From Paenibacillus timonensis (lineage in GTDB: Bacteria > Bacillota > Bacilli > Paenibacillales > Paenibacillaceae), in the NCBI RefSeq assembly GCF_022427145.1, contig NZ_JAKSXN010000002.1:62001-126000 (forward strand): DNA of 64,000 nucleotides. The letters run 5' to 3'. Positions within the stretch are counted from its first letter, which is position 1. Each line of letters opens with the position of its first letter. This document shows, piece by piece, positions 43,850-52,628 of the stretch. A program made the position numbers and the translations under genes. The notes under the pieces were generated by a model. The model was given only the letters and a program-made list of their open reading frames with translations, was not told the DNA's origin and ran no database searches.

Positions 43850-45193
43850 TTAGGCTTGGATGATGTACGTTGCGATCGAATGGGCCGGCAGCGTCTCGCC
43901 GACAGCTTCACCGCCGAGTTCCAGGGCAAACGGCTGCGCTTCATCGCTTTCGTTTTGCACAACCACCGCGACGCTGCCGTCCGGATTGCGGAACGCCGTA
44001 GCGAGCAGCGACGGGATCTCGGTTTCCAAGCCGAGGCGAATCGCCCCCGGTTTGATGTATTTGCTGAAATGTCCGATGTAGTAATAAGAGCTGTTGTAAT
44101 GAATCGTATCCGTCGTAGTATCGGCGATGATCGGCGCGTCGCACAGGTTGCCCACATGGTTCGGGCCGCCCGTTTCGTCCAGCACCAGGTTCCAATCCAG
44201 GAAGCCTTCGTTCCAATTGTTCAGGTCGCCGATGATATTACGGCCGTAACGCTCGCCGGTGAACCATTCGCCAAGCTTCACGCCGCCTTCCTGGCAGCCC
44301 TCCGTAAACAGGAGATGCTTGTCGGGGAACAGCTCATGGACTTTGCCGACGTTCTCGAACGCTTCGCTGACGTACCAGTGGAAGCCGGTGCCCCAAACGT
44401 ATTTGGCCGCTTCGGGATCGCTCAGTACGGCGGAAGCCCGTTCGATCATAATGTCCCGATTGTGGTCCCAGATCAGGATCTCCACGTCCGCCAGACCTTC
44501 CCGGTGCATCGTCGGCCCTAGGTGATCGCGAACGAAATCGCGTTCCTCCTCGCCGCTGTAAATGCAAGAATCCCAGGTTTGCACCGCCGCCGGTTCGTTT
44601 TGCACCGTGATGCCCCAGATCGGAATCCCCGCTTCGCGGTACGCTTTAATGAACTTCGTATAATATTGCGCCCAGGTCTCGCGGTATTCCGGTTTCAACT
44701 GGCCGCCGTGGTTCATGTCCCCGTTGGTTTTCATCCAAGCCGGCGGGCTCCAAGGAGAGGCCAGCATGGTGATATCCTTCCCGGCCGTTCTAGCCGCATC
44801 GTGAACGAACGGAATCACCCACTTGTGATCGCGGGAAATATCGAACGTTTTCAACTCAACGTCTCCGTCCTCGATATACGTGTAGTTCTCGAGCGCGAAG
44901 TCGCAGCTGTGGATGTGCACGCGCCCCAATGTATAGCCGAGCCCCTCCTGCGGATCGAAATACCGGCGGATCACTTCGTCCCGTTTCTGCGGGCTGATCC
45001 GGGATAACGTATAAGCGGCCGCTTCCGTAAAGGCCCCGCCGAACCCCATCAGCGTTTGGTAGGTTTGTTCCGGCAGAACCTTCAACTTCAGCCCCGTTCC
45101 GGCGCCGGCGCCGGATTGAACCGCCAGTTCCCCCTGCGTCTGCAGACGGTCGGCCGAATCGCGCGAAGTGAGCACTTTTACCCATTTTGCCAT
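43850..45193 (-). CDS. GH30-family glycoside hydrolase
   Basis: The product has 447 residues from ATG 45193, with GGAGAGG upstream. No signal peptide is seen, so it acts in the cytoplasm. The (beta/alpha)8 barrel shows MGFGGAFTEAAAYTL at the N terminus, acid/base Glu in TVQNEPAAVQTWDSC and nucleophile Glu in LLFTEGCQEGG, with SPWSPPAWMKTNG. The C-terminal beta domain follows. GH30 subfamily 1 enzymes cleave beta-glucosides, for example glucosylceramide-type or beta-1,6/1,3-glucan fragments. With the phosphorylase it would complete intracellular beta-glucan oligosaccharide use under the LacI regulator upstream. Confidence 0.93.
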   Translation of the reverse strand: MAKWVKVLTSRDSADRLQTQGELAVQSGAGAGTGLKLKVLPEQTYQTLMGFGGAFTEAAAYTLSRISPQKRDEVIRRYFDPQEGLGYTLGRVHIHSCDFALENYTYIEDGDVELKTFDISRDHKWVIPFVHDAARTAGKDITMLASPWSPPAWMKTNGDMNHGGQLKPEYRETWAQYYTKFIKAYREAGIPIWGITVQNEPAAVQTWDSCIYSGEEERDFVRDHLGPTMHREGLADVEILIWDHNRDIMIERASAVLSDPEAAKYVWGTGFHWYVSEAFENVGKVHELFPDKHLLFTEGCQEGGVKLGEWFTGERYGRNIIGDLNNWNEGFLDWNLVLDETGGPNHVGNLCDAPIIADTTTDTIHYNSSYYYIGHFSKYIKPGAIRLGLETEIPSLLATAFRNPDGSVAVVVQNESDEAQPFALELGGEAVGETLPAHSIATYIIQA

Positions 45194-45230
45194 CGTAAAT
45201 CCTCTCCTTGGTTTCCTGAAATAATGTTGC

Positions 45231-45244
45231 TGTAATCGATTACA
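45231..45244 (-). promoter_or_regulatory. LacI-type operator upstream of GH30 (site 1)
   Basis: TGTAATCGATTACA is a perfect 14-bp palindrome with the central CG step typical of LacI-family sites, 38 bases before the GH30 start. The LacI regulator gene lies directly upstream. Confidence 0.7.
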
Positions 45245-45306
45245 ATTCATGCAGGAGCAGTGCCGGCGGAATGCGCCGGACCTCCAACCTTCGAAGAATG
45301 GCGGGC

Positions 45307-45324
45307 ATCGAAACCGGTTTCGAT
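45307..45324 (-). promoter_or_regulatory. LacI-type operator upstream of GH30 (site 2)
   Basis: ATCGAAACCGGTTTCGAT is a perfect 18-bp palindrome with central CCGG, the usual LacI-family core, 76 bases from site 1 measured between starts. Two sites about seven helical turns apart could allow looping. Confidence 0.65.
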
Positions 45325-45331
45325 CTCTTGC

Positions 45332-45355
45332 AAAAAAATAGAGGCCGAGCGGCCT
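45332..45355 (-). terminator. Short terminator overlapping the lacI stop
   Basis: AGGCC (45342-45346) pairs with GGCCT (45351-45355), which includes part of the stop codon. Seven A (45332-45338) give a T-run on the minus strand. Confidence 0.55.
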
Positions 45356-46358
45356 ACAGCGATCGGCAAGAATCGCGAATGACCAGCTCCACCGGGATAA
45401 CGCCCTTTTGCACGTCTTCCCCGCCTTCTATCGAATAGATTAACATGTCGGCCGCCCTGCTGCCAAGTACATATGTGTTTTGTCGTACCGTCGTTAAGGC
45501 GGGCGTTAAAAATTTCGCCATTTCGATGTCGTCGAAGCCGACCAGCGAGATGTCTTCGGGAACGCGCAGCCCATGCCGTTTCATGGCCATCATGGCCCCG
45601 ACCGCCAAATTATCGCCGGCCGCAAACACGGCCGTAGGCTTTTCGTCCGCTTTCAACAGCTCTTCCATCGCTTTGCTGCCGCTTTCTACCGTATAATCGT
45701 AGCTCCCCTGCACGATATGCTGCGGATTGATCGCCAATCCAAGCTCTTGCATCGCTTGCCGGTATCCGTTCAACCGCTGCTCCCCGGCAAACGTCGGACC
45801 GCCGCCGATATGCGCGATTTTCCGGTGCCCGATGGAATGCAAATAGGTGACGGCTAGCCGGACTCCCTCCGCATTATCCGAGTATACGGTACTCTTTAGG
45901 GTAGACTCCTGGTCCAGCAATACGCAGGGGATGTCCGAATCCAGAAGCTCCTGGAAATATGGATCGGACGCATCCGGCAACACCACCACGACGCCGTCGA
46001 TGCCGCGGATCTTGCAGTGCTCCAGGTAGGTACTTTTCTTGCCGCCGATATCCTTGGAAATAAACATCAGGTCATACCCTTTGGAGGTGGCGACTTGCTT
46101 GAAGCCTTCGATGACGCCGCCGAAATACGGATGGAGGATACCTGCGCCGGAAGGTTCGATAAACAGCACGCCGATCGTCCAAGAACGTTTGGTCGTCAGA
46201 GAACGGGCATGAGCATTCGGCACATAGCCGAGTTCATCGGCGGCGTCCAGGATTTTGCGGCGCGTTTTCTCGCTGACGTCAGAGTACCCGTTAAACACCT
46301 TGGATACCGTCGTCGGCGAAAAACCGGTCATTTGCGCGATATCGTAAATCGTAATCAA
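45354..46358 (-). CDS. LacI-family transcriptional regulator
   Basis: The product has 334 residues. TTG 46358 has AGGAG eight bases upstream and yields MITIYDIAQMTGFSPTTVSK, the normal LacI N terminus; the frame to 46406 would add a non-homologous stretch. The helix-turn-helix is IAQMTGFSPTTVSKVFNG, then the hinge YVPNAHARSLTTKRSWTIGV and a periplasmic-binding-type effector domain (AGDNLAVGAMMAMKRHGLRVPEDISLVGFDDIEMA). It precedes GH30 and the phosphorylase in the same direction. The two palindromes in front of GH30 are its likely sites and an oligosaccharide its likely effector. Confidence 0.93.
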   Translation of the reverse strand: MITIYDIAQMTGFSPTTVSKVFNGYSDVSEKTRRKILDAADELGYVPNAHARSLTTKRSWTIGVLFIEPSGAGILHPYFGGVIEGFKQVATSKGYDLMFISKDIGGKKSTYLEHCKIRGIDGVVVVLPDASDPYFQELLDSDIPCVLLDQESTLKSTVYSDNAEGVRLAVTYLHSIGHRKIAHIGGGPTFAGEQRLNGYRQAMQELGLAINPQHIVQGSYDYTVESGSKAMEELLKADEKPTAVFAAGDNLAVGAMMAMKRHGLRVPEDISLVGFDDIEMAKFLTPALTTVRQNTYVLGSRAADMLIYSIEGGEDVQKGVIPVELVIRDSCRSL

Positions 46359-46525
46359 CTTCTCATCTCCTCTGCCCGGATCCAGACCGCTCGTACCGGG
46401 ATTCACAGGCCATTGTAGCCGCAGGCCTGCCGGAAGTCAACACCGGTTCTGGATTTGAACGTATGATTTGGGGCAAACTGCAGGTGCACCCAATCCCCAT
46501 ATCCCAGGAAAGGAGCCGACCTGAC

Positions 46526-46825
46526 GTGGACGTACTTGACGACAAAACTTCCGCGGACTTCGAATATGAGCGGTACGAGCTGCTCAAGGAACATCGCCCG
46601 GAGAACGATATTCCCGACGATGACCTGCTGCCTCACGATACACGGATCGCCCAAGGCATCAGTGAACAAGACGCCTCATCCGTCGGCCGGGATGATCCGC
46701 TTCCCGACGTGCCGGATGCGGACGCGATCCAGAAAGACAGCCCGGTCGATCCCGTCGCTCCCGATCCGGATGCCATGCACGGCACCGATTTGCTTAACGG
46801 TTTTGACGGCGACGAAACCGAATAA
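46526..46825 (+). CDS. Small acidic protein of unknown function
   Basis: The product has 99 residues from GTG 46526, with AAAGGAG ten bases upstream; the ATG at 46463 has no ribosome binding site. It is very rich in Asp, Glu and Pro (PENDIPDDDLLPHDTRIAQG, DPLPDVPDADAIQKDSPVDP), has no Cys and no membrane segment, and is probably disordered. It is divergent from lacI and ends before a bidirectional terminator. The clear start, stop and terminator favour a real gene. I recognise no family. Confidence 0.6.
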   Translation: MDVLDDKTSADFEYERYELLKEHRPENDIPDDDLLPHDTRIAQGISEQDASSVGRDDPLPDVPDADAIQKDSPVDPVAPDPDAMHGTDLLNGFDGDETE

Positions 46826-46838
46826 CCCGTCAGGAAAG

Positions 46839-46878
46839 AAAGAAGCCTTCCGCACCCGATGGCGCGAAAGGCTTCTTT
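46839..46878. terminator. Bidirectional terminator after the acidic protein gene
   Basis: AAAGAAGCCTT (46839-46849) pairs perfectly with AAGGCTTCTTT (46868-46878). It lies between the rightward acidic-protein gene and the leftward chemoreceptor gene. Confidence 0.88.
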
Positions 46879-46891
46879 AGGTTGGGGACAT

Positions 46892-48871
46892 TTAGTCCTT
46901 ATATACTTTAAACTTGCCGACCAGGGCTTGCAACTGCTCGGCCATCCGGCTTAGATCCGCCGAAGACGAAGCGATCTCCTCCACGGAAGCGAGCTGTTCC
47001 TCCGCCGCAGCGGAGATGGTTTGGGTGTTGCCTGCCGTCTCCTCGGAGAGCTGGCGAATACGTTCGATCGCCGCGCGTGCCGCGTTCGTTTCTCCCGTTA
47101 CCTCCTGCATCGTCCCCGCGGCAGCTTCGATCGCTTCCGCCGCTTCTACCACCGACTGGCTGATCGTAACAAACGATTGACCGGATAAGTCGACGGCTTC
47201 CCTGCCTTCCGAGACTTTGACTTGAACGTCTTCCATCGCGGCCGCCGCCCGATTCATTTCGTCCTGGATGTCCCCGATCAAATCCCGGATTTGGGCTGCG
47301 GAATGGCTCGAGCCTTCGGCCAGCTTCCGGATTTCGCCGGCAACCACCGCGAATCCTCGCCCTTCCTCGCCAGCCCGGGATGCCTCGATCGAAGCGTTCA
47401 GCGACAGCTTGTTCGTCTTCTGAGCGATGCCCGCCATCAAGGCAGCGATGCCGCCAATTTGCTCCGCCCGTTGATGCAGCGAGCCGATCACGGATGCCAG
47501 CTCTGCAACCGTCCCTTCGACGCCGCGGATTTTCTGTTCGGCGCCGGCAACCAGCTGGGTGCCTTCTTGGGCGGAATCCGCCGTCTCGGACATCGTCCGG
47601 GTAATGAGCTGCATGTTGCCGGATACGTGTTCCACCTGCCGGGCCATCGTGTCGACGCTGGCCGCGCCGCTTTCCACGCTGTGCAGCTGCTGTTCGCTGC
47701 CGACGGCAACGTCCTGAATCGCGACCGTTACGTGCTCGATCGCTTTCGTGGTCTGCTCCGATCCGGCGGATAGCTGTTCGGCCGAAGCCGATACGTTTTC
47801 GGTCATTTCCCGAACCCCTTCGATCATCTCCCGCAAATTATCGACCATCACTTGGAAATTACCGGCAAGCTCGCCGATTTCATCGCGTTTAAAGCCGTCC
47901 AGTCTCTCCGTCAGGTCGCCTTGGCCGAGAATGGCGGTCGCGCGTTTCAATTTACCAATCGGGATGAGAATGGAACGGATATTCAAGATCACCAGGATCG
48001 CTCCCCCGACAAGCGAAAGCAAAACGACGAAGATGGCCGTGTTGCGGATTGCCGACGTTTCGCGCAGCACCTCGTTTTGACTCATCGTCCCGCCGATCCG
48101 CCATCCGGTCAGTTCGTTTTTGGTGTAAGCCATCTTGTATTTATGGCCATTATTGGTGTAGTCGTAGGTTCCTCCGTCCCCCGCAAACATCGAAGCTACG
48201 TAGCTTTCCTTCGCCTCCTCGCCGACTCCCCCTGCCGGATTTACGACCCTCTTCTTGGCATTGTCGAGTATCAGGATGTATCCTTCTTCTCCTACTTTCA
48301 TCTCCGTCATTTTGGAGATGCCCGATAAATCCAGGTCGAGCGCAACGACCCCTTGTCCATCCTTCAACACCTTGGAAATGGATACGACCGGACTCCCATC
48401 GACGGAGAGGTAAACCGGGGAAACGACCGCGTTCGGAGTTTTCAACGCCAGCACGTACCAATCCCGGGTCCTCGGGTCAAAGTCGGGCGGCAGCTCCTGG
48501 TCCACCCCAAGCAAGGTCCCACCTTTGCTTGTACCCACATACAGATTCAAGACGTCTTTATGTAAAACTAAATATTGCTCGAGACGTTCTTTGACCGAAC
48601 TTCCCCCCGAAGCCAGTTCCGCATCGACACTCTCCGTCCCCAACTGTTCGGCAAAGTAATCGAGATCCGAAATCATGTTCCCAATATTATTGGTAACCAC
48701 TGTATCGGCAGTGTCCACGCTCTCTTGCGCGCTTGACATTAGCTCATGTTCGATGCGATTACTCGCCGTCAAATAAGTTGTCCCGGCGATGATCAAACTG
48801 GGAACCAACAGGATAACGACAAACGTAATAATCAGCTTTTGACGAATAGATAACGCTTTTCTTTGGCCCAT
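46892..48871 (-). CDS. Methyl-accepting chemotaxis protein with dCache sensor
   Basis: The product has 659 residues from ATG 48871, six bases after AGGAGG; the ATG at 48877 lies in that site. TM1 (about 12-35) and TM2 (about 280-302) bracket a dCache domain ([43 protein letters not shown]). HAMP follows ([18 protein letters not shown]), then the signalling domain with tip [20 protein letters not shown], slightly diverged from the usual [18 protein letters not shown]. It ends FKVYKD with no receptor-tail pentapeptide. Two tandem Spo0A-like boxes lie upstream at 48932-48948. Confidence 0.93.
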   Translation of the reverse strand: MGQRKALSIRQKLIITFVVILLVPSLIIAGTTYLTASNRIEHELMSSAQESVDTADTVVTNNIGNMISDLDYFAEQLGTESVDAELASGGSSVKERLEQYLVLHKDVLNLYVGTSKGGTLLGVDQELPPDFDPRTRDWYVLALKTPNAVVSPVYLSVDGSPVVSISKVLKDGQGVVALDLDLSGISKMTEMKVGEEGYILILDNAKKRVVNPAGGVGEEAKESYVASMFAGDGGTYDYTNNGHKYKMAYTKNELTGWRIGGTMSQNEVLRETSAIRNTAIFVVLLSLVGGAILVILNIRSILIPIGKLKRATAILGQGDLTERLDGFKRDEIGELAGNFQVMVDNLREMIEGVREMTENVSASAEQLSAGSEQTTKAIEHVTVAIQDVAVGSEQQLHSVESGAASVDTMARQVEHVSGNMQLITRTMSETADSAQEGTQLVAGAEQKIRGVEGTVAELASVIGSLHQRAEQIGGIAALMAGIAQKTNKLSLNASIEASRAGEEGRGFAVVAGEIRKLAEGSSHSAAQIRDLIGDIQDEMNRAAAAMEDVQVKVSEGREAVDLSGQSFVTISQSVVEAAEAIEAAAGTMQEVTGETNAARAAIERIRQLSEETAGNTQTISAAAEEQLASVEEIASSSADLSRMAEQLQALVGKFKVYKD

Positions 48872-48931
48872 AAGCATCCTCCTAAAACCTGCAAATATCG
48901 ACTACACGCTTAACATAATCTCTGTGGGTTT

Positions 48932-48948
48932 TGTCGATCAATGTCGAA
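48932..48948 (-). promoter_or_regulatory. Tandem Spo0A-like boxes upstream of the dCache chemoreceptor
   Basis: TGTCGAT (48932-48938) and TGTCGAA (48942-48948) lie 10 bases apart in the same orientation, that is, on one face of the helix, 60 bases before the start codon. Confidence 0.4.
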
Positions 48949-48968
48949 TAATGGTGTTGTTTCTTAAA

Positions 48969-50078
48969 TTATGAATGTTTTATGTCAAATTCTGATTCGA
49001 GATTCAAGCCATCCGAGCGATACACGCGGTTTCTTCCCGCTTCCTTTGCTTGATAAAGCGCCTGGTCCGCCTTAACGACCAGCTCCTCCTCATGGACGTT
49101 CGGGTACGTCGCGCTCCCCGCCGAAATGGTCAGCTTAAGCTCACCTCCATCCGGCAAAATAAAGGTATGGTTTTCCACGTTGCTGCGCAAACGCTCGGCA
49201 ATAACCTTGATTTGCTCCGCATCGCAATGATCGACCAGGATCACGAACTCCTCGCCGCCCTTACGGGCAATATGGTCTCCCGGCCGGAACGTTTCCCTCA
49301 TCACGTCGGCGATCTGCAGCAGTACCGCGTCTCCGGCCGGGTGGCCATGACTATCGTTTACCAGCTTGAAATGGTCGATATCGACGATCAGCAACGTGAA
49401 CGGAATTTTGTCCTGCTTCGCAGCGGCGATCTTTTGCTGCATTTTTGCTTCGAACGCCCGAGAATTGTACAAGCTCGTCAAAAAATCGCGATTCGCCGCT
49501 TCCCGCATGATGCGGATGGAATCGTCCTTATTGCGCAAATAGCGCAGCATCGCAAACGTAAATAGGCCGGCCGCAACAAGCAAGGGGATAAAAAGGCCGA
49601 TCTCCTTGAAGGGACGGCCATTGCTCAGAATCGTCATAAAAACCGCCGTGCTGGACGCGCTCAGCGCCAATGCGAGAACTAAACGCCGGACCGTGGTTTT
49701 CCGCTCGCGCAGCAACCATAACCCGATCAGCAGCGTCACGGGCGAATTGATCGCGGCGATCACGGAATGCATGCCGAAACCGTGCAGGAACAGCAGGCGG
49801 TAAAGCGCAATCAATAGGGTAGCGATGATGCCCGAAACGCCTCCCCCCATGAGCGTCGAAATCAGGATGGGCAACTGACCGAAGTCGGCCACCGCATGCC
49901 CGGAGATCGGAAAGTTGTAATACATCAGCATCACGCCTAGCAAACCTAGCCCAAAGCCAAGCAGCATGCGGGTGGTCCGGTTTTTTTTCGGGCGATCCTG
50001 TATTTTGTTCTTAATCATATATCCAAAAAAAATCACCGTCGTCAGCAACGTGAAATTATTGAATAGGCTTTGCAGCAT
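48969..50078 (-). CDS. Membrane diguanylate cyclase (5TM-GGDEF)
   Basis: The product has 369 residues from ATG 50078, after GAGGG. Five to six membrane segments (about 5-185) have the 5TMR-LYT pattern (GHAVADFGQLPILISTLMGG, INSPVTLLIGLWLL). The GGDEF domain follows, with the active-site loop RKGGEEFVIL, DIDHFKLVNDSHGHPAGD and ADQALYQAKEAGRNRV, so it should be active in making cyclic di-GMP from two GTP. The RxxD inhibitory site is not seen before the GGEEF loop (REAFRPGD-like region differs: ETFRPGDHIA). It lies next to a chemoreceptor and shares a divergent region with the ThrE-type genes. Confidence 0.92.
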   Translation of the reverse strand: MLQSLFNNFTLLTTVIFFGYMIKNKIQDRPKKNRTTRMLLGFGLGLLGVMLMYYNFPISGHAVADFGQLPILISTLMGGGVSGIIATLLIALYRLLFLHGFGMHSVIAAINSPVTLLIGLWLLRERKTTVRRLVLALALSASSTAVFMTILSNGRPFKEIGLFIPLLVAAGLFTFAMLRYLRNKDDSIRIMREAANRDFLTSLYNSRAFEAKMQQKIAAAKQDKIPFTLLIVDIDHFKLVNDSHGHPAGDAVLLQIADVMRETFRPGDHIARKGGEEFVILVDHCDAEQIKVIAERLRSNVENHTFILPDGGELKLTISAGSATYPNVHEEELVVKADQALYQAKEAGRNRVYRSDGLNLESEFDIKHS

Positions 50079-50191
50079 TGAATGTCCCTCTCTGATGGTC
50101 GGTACAGTTATAAACTGTGAGACGCAAGTAGTGATAGCATACCATAATAGAACGACAAAAATAAGATATTTTTGCTAATTTTTCGATTATA

Positions 50192-50220
50192 TTCGACATA
50201 TTGCGACACACATTGTCGAA
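50192..50220. promoter_or_regulatory. Inverted pair of Spo0A-like boxes in the divergent GGDEF/thrE region
   Basis: TTCGACA (50192-50198) and TGTCGAA (50214-50220) form an inverted pair, 22 bases between equal positions. A TATAAT (50248-50253) for the rightward genes follows 28 bases later. Confidence 0.45.
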
Positions 50221-50282
50221 TCAATTTCTCTGCCTTCTTTCCCGTGTTATAATGGCGTCAGATTCATGAAAGGGTGACGGTG

Positions 50283-51041
50283 ATGAGTAGCACGGCTGCG
50301 GTCCGAGGACACGAGCCTGTACAGGTCTGCCTGTTGGCGGGAAAAATCATGCTGCAAAGCGGTGCGGAGACTTACCGCGTGGAGGATACGATGACCCGGA
50401 TGGCTGATGCACTGGGGCTCTCCGGCTCGCATAGTTATGTAACGCCGACGGGGATCGTCTTTCAATCCGGCGAAGCGGAATCGGCCAAGCTGATCCGCAT
50501 CGTGGAGCGGACGACCGATCTGCAGAAGGTATCGGCGGTGAACGATATCTCCCGGAAGCTGGGCAGCGGGGAATTGACGACCGCGGAGGCTTACGCGATG
50601 CTGCTTGAAATCGAGACGGTGAAGCACGCTTATCCGATGCCGCTGCAAATGGCGGCCGCCGCCTTGTCGAGCGGCTGCTTCACCCTGATGTTCCGCGGCA
50701 CACTGGCCGATTTCCTGCCGGGCTTGTTGTGCGGCGGCCTAGGGTTTGCCGCATACCTGCTGTTCCATCGGCTGGTGAAAGTGAAATTTTTCGCTGAATT
50801 TACCGCGGCGCTGCTGATCGGCCTGCTCGCTCTCGGTTTCGTGCAGTTATCCATGGGCCGGGAGTTGGATAAGATCATTATCGGCTCCGTGATGCCCCTC
50901 GTCCCGGGCTTGCTGATTACGAATGCGGTCCGGGATCTGATGGCCGGGCACCTGGTGTCCGGGTTGTCGCGCGGGGCGGAGGCCTTTCTCACCGCCTTTG
51001 CCATCGGAGCCGGAATCGCCGTCGTGTTTACTTTGATTTGA
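50283..51041 (+). CDS. ThrE/YjjP-type exporter, large subunit
   Basis: The product has 252 residues from ATG 50283, nine bases after AAAGG. The soluble N-terminal domain has the DUF1212 signature AGKIMLQSGAETYRVEDTM and SYVTPTGIVFQSG. Five membrane segments follow (about 120-250). The family exports threonine/serine (Corynebacterium ThrE) or, as YjjPB in E. coli, succinate. Here it is split in two genes as in YjjP/YjjB. The substrate cannot be told from sequence. Confidence 0.9.
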   Translation: MSSTAAVRGHEPVQVCLLAGKIMLQSGAETYRVEDTMTRMADALGLSGSHSYVTPTGIVFQSGEAESAKLIRIVERTTDLQKVSAVNDISRKLGSGELTTAEAYAMLLEIETVKHAYPMPLQMAAAALSSGCFTLMFRGTLADFLPGLLCGGLGFAAYLLFHRLVKVKFFAEFTAALLIGLLALGFVQLSMGRELDKIIIGSVMPLVPGLLITNAVRDLMAGHLVSGLSRGAEAFLTAFAIGAGIAVVFTLI

Positions 51042-51069
51042 CTGGACCGGAAGGAGACGAAGCTGTCCA

Positions 51070-51525
51070 ATGGTTATCTTGGTTCATTTACTGGCTAGCT
51101 TTATCGCTTCGGGAGCCTTTGGCATCCTCTTTAACGCCCCGAAACGAACGCTGCTCCAATGTGGCCTGTCCGGCATGGTCGGCTGGATGGTCTATATCCT
51201 GCTGGAGCCGCGGATGGAGAGCGTATTTTCGACCGTTGCCGCGACTTTTCTGGTTGGCGTGCTAAGCCAGTTGTTTGCTCGAATCTACAAGAAGCCCGTC
51301 ATTATCTTCAGCGTGGCCGGCATCATCCCGCTGGTCCCCGGCGGCCTGGCCTATGACGCCATGCGCCGCTTCGTGGAGAACGAATACGACCTGGCTGTCG
51401 AGCTCGCCGCCAGAGCCTTCCTCCTCTCCGGCTCGATCGCGATCGGGCTCGTCTTGTCCGAGGTGCTGGGCCAGCTCCTCATCCGGCGGGTGCCGCGGCG
51501 CCTCCGCGGGCGAACGGCAAAATAA
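51070..51525 (+). CDS. ThrE/YjjB-type exporter, small subunit
   Basis: The product has 151 residues with four to five membrane segments, from ATG 51070; GGAG lies about 15 bases upstream, a long spacing. VAGIIPLVPGGLAYDAMRRF is the ThrE_2/YjjB signature, and FNAPKRTLLQCGLSGMVGWM is typical of its N terminus. It completes the exporter with the gene 28 bases upstream and ends in a terminator that it shares with the GNAT gene. Confidence 0.9.
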   Translation: MVILVHLLASFIASGAFGILFNAPKRTLLQCGLSGMVGWMVYILLEPRMESVFSTVAATFLVGVLSQLFARIYKKPVIIFSVAGIIPLVPGGLAYDAMRRFVENEYDLAVELAARAFLLSGSIAIGLVLSEVLGQLLIRRVPRRLRGRTAK

Positions 51526-51564
51526 AAATCGGCGCCGATCCGCTTACTGCGGAAGCGCCGATTT
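51524..51564. terminator. Bidirectional terminator between the thrE-type genes and the GNAT gene
   Basis: AAATCGGCGC (51526-51535) pairs with GCGCCGATTT (51555-51564), with an inner TCCGC/GCGGA pairing. It includes the GNAT stop codon. Confidence 0.8.
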
Positions 51565-52404
51565 CATCCAGAATGCGTTCATATAAACCAGTTCGAACCC
51601 GGATTTCAGCATGTTCGCATGGCTGGCCGAAGCAAACTCCACATCGGTGTAAACCCGCTTCAGTCCAAGCGCCGCCGCCGCTTGCAGCCGGTGCCGGATC
51701 ATTGCCGTTTGCACGCCGCGCCTCCGGTAACCCGGGAACGTGAAGTCGTTGGCCAAATAACCGGTATCGCCGCGAATGAACATCGACCCCATGCCCACTG
51801 GTTCTCCCCCGATAAAGGCCACGAAATTGCGAAAATCCTCCCGGTAGAAATACCGGCTTTTTTGTTGCACGATCGCCTCGTCCAAAGCAGGAGAATCTTC
51901 GCCGCGCGACCGCTCGATCAACCGGATAAAAGAGATGGCTTCCTCCTCGTTGCTGATCAGAGAAATTTCGATTTTCGTTAGCGAGGGGAACCCTTCCGAA
52001 AGATCCCTGCCCATGTCCTCCCCGTTACGTTCATTTTTGAGAAAAGCGAGCTGCAGCCTCGGCACGAACCCCTGCGCGGCCAAAGCTTCAGCCACTTCGC
52101 CGGTTTGTCGGTCCGGGCTCATGTCGAAACACGGGTCAATGCCCGCCGCCTCGTAGATCCCGAGAATCTCGGGCAGCCGATCCAAATCCGACGGCCCAAA
52201 GCCGATCACGCGATTATAGTAGCTCGACTGCGGCGACAGCTCGTCCGACAGCAGCGTCGTCCCGCCGATTGGCGTCACGGTAAGACGGGATTCCGCCAAT
52301 TGCAGAGAACGCTCGTTATTGAACCTCGTCAACTCCGTCTCCAGGTGTATCATCCGCTCCACGTCGCGAAGGACGGGATGGCTCTGCGGGGTGTTTTTTT
52401 TCAT
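51544..52404 (-). CDS. GNAT-family acetyltransferase
   Basis: The product has 286 residues from ATG 52404, with GGAG about 10 bases upstream. The N-terminal 140 residues resemble a diverged GNAT-like half (SSYYNRVIGFGPSDLDRLPE). The C-terminal half is a standard GNAT with the acetyl-CoA loop FPGYRRRGVQTAMIRHRL and VYTDVEFASASHANMLKSGF. Substrates of this group are unknown. It stands alone between the thrE-type pair and the AEC carrier. Confidence 0.85.
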   Translation of the reverse strand: MKKNTPQSHPVLRDVERMIHLETELTRFNNERSLQLAESRLTVTPIGGTTLLSDELSPQSSYYNRVIGFGPSDLDRLPEILGIYEAAGIDPCFDMSPDRQTGEVAEALAAQGFVPRLQLAFLKNERNGEDMGRDLSEGFPSLTKIEISLISNEEEAISFIRLIERSRGEDSPALDEAIVQQKSRYFYREDFRNFVAFIGGEPVGMGSMFIRGDTGYLANDFTFPGYRRRGVQTAMIRHRLQAAAALGLKRVYTDVEFASASHANMLKSGFELVYMNAFWMKSALPQ

Positions 52405-52628
52405 ATGCTTTCGCTCCTTATGCGCGCTGCGCGGTTGGTTTATTCCCCAAGTCCGGTTTAATCTGTGAAGTCATTTTAGCACACTCGGCGGCATCATGCA
52501 TTTTGCATCTTCTATGCGGCGGCGGGCGTGTTATAATAACAAGCGACTGCCTGCGAACGGTATTCAATATATGCGTATAAGTACATGTTTTTGAACTACC
52601 TCTATAAGAAAGAAGTGAACAGCCAGAG

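Noticed and set aside
48872-48960. SigD promoter for the dCache chemoreceptor
   Set aside because: GTCGATAT on the minus strand resembles the SigD -10 GCCGATAT, but no TAAA lies 15 bases upstream.
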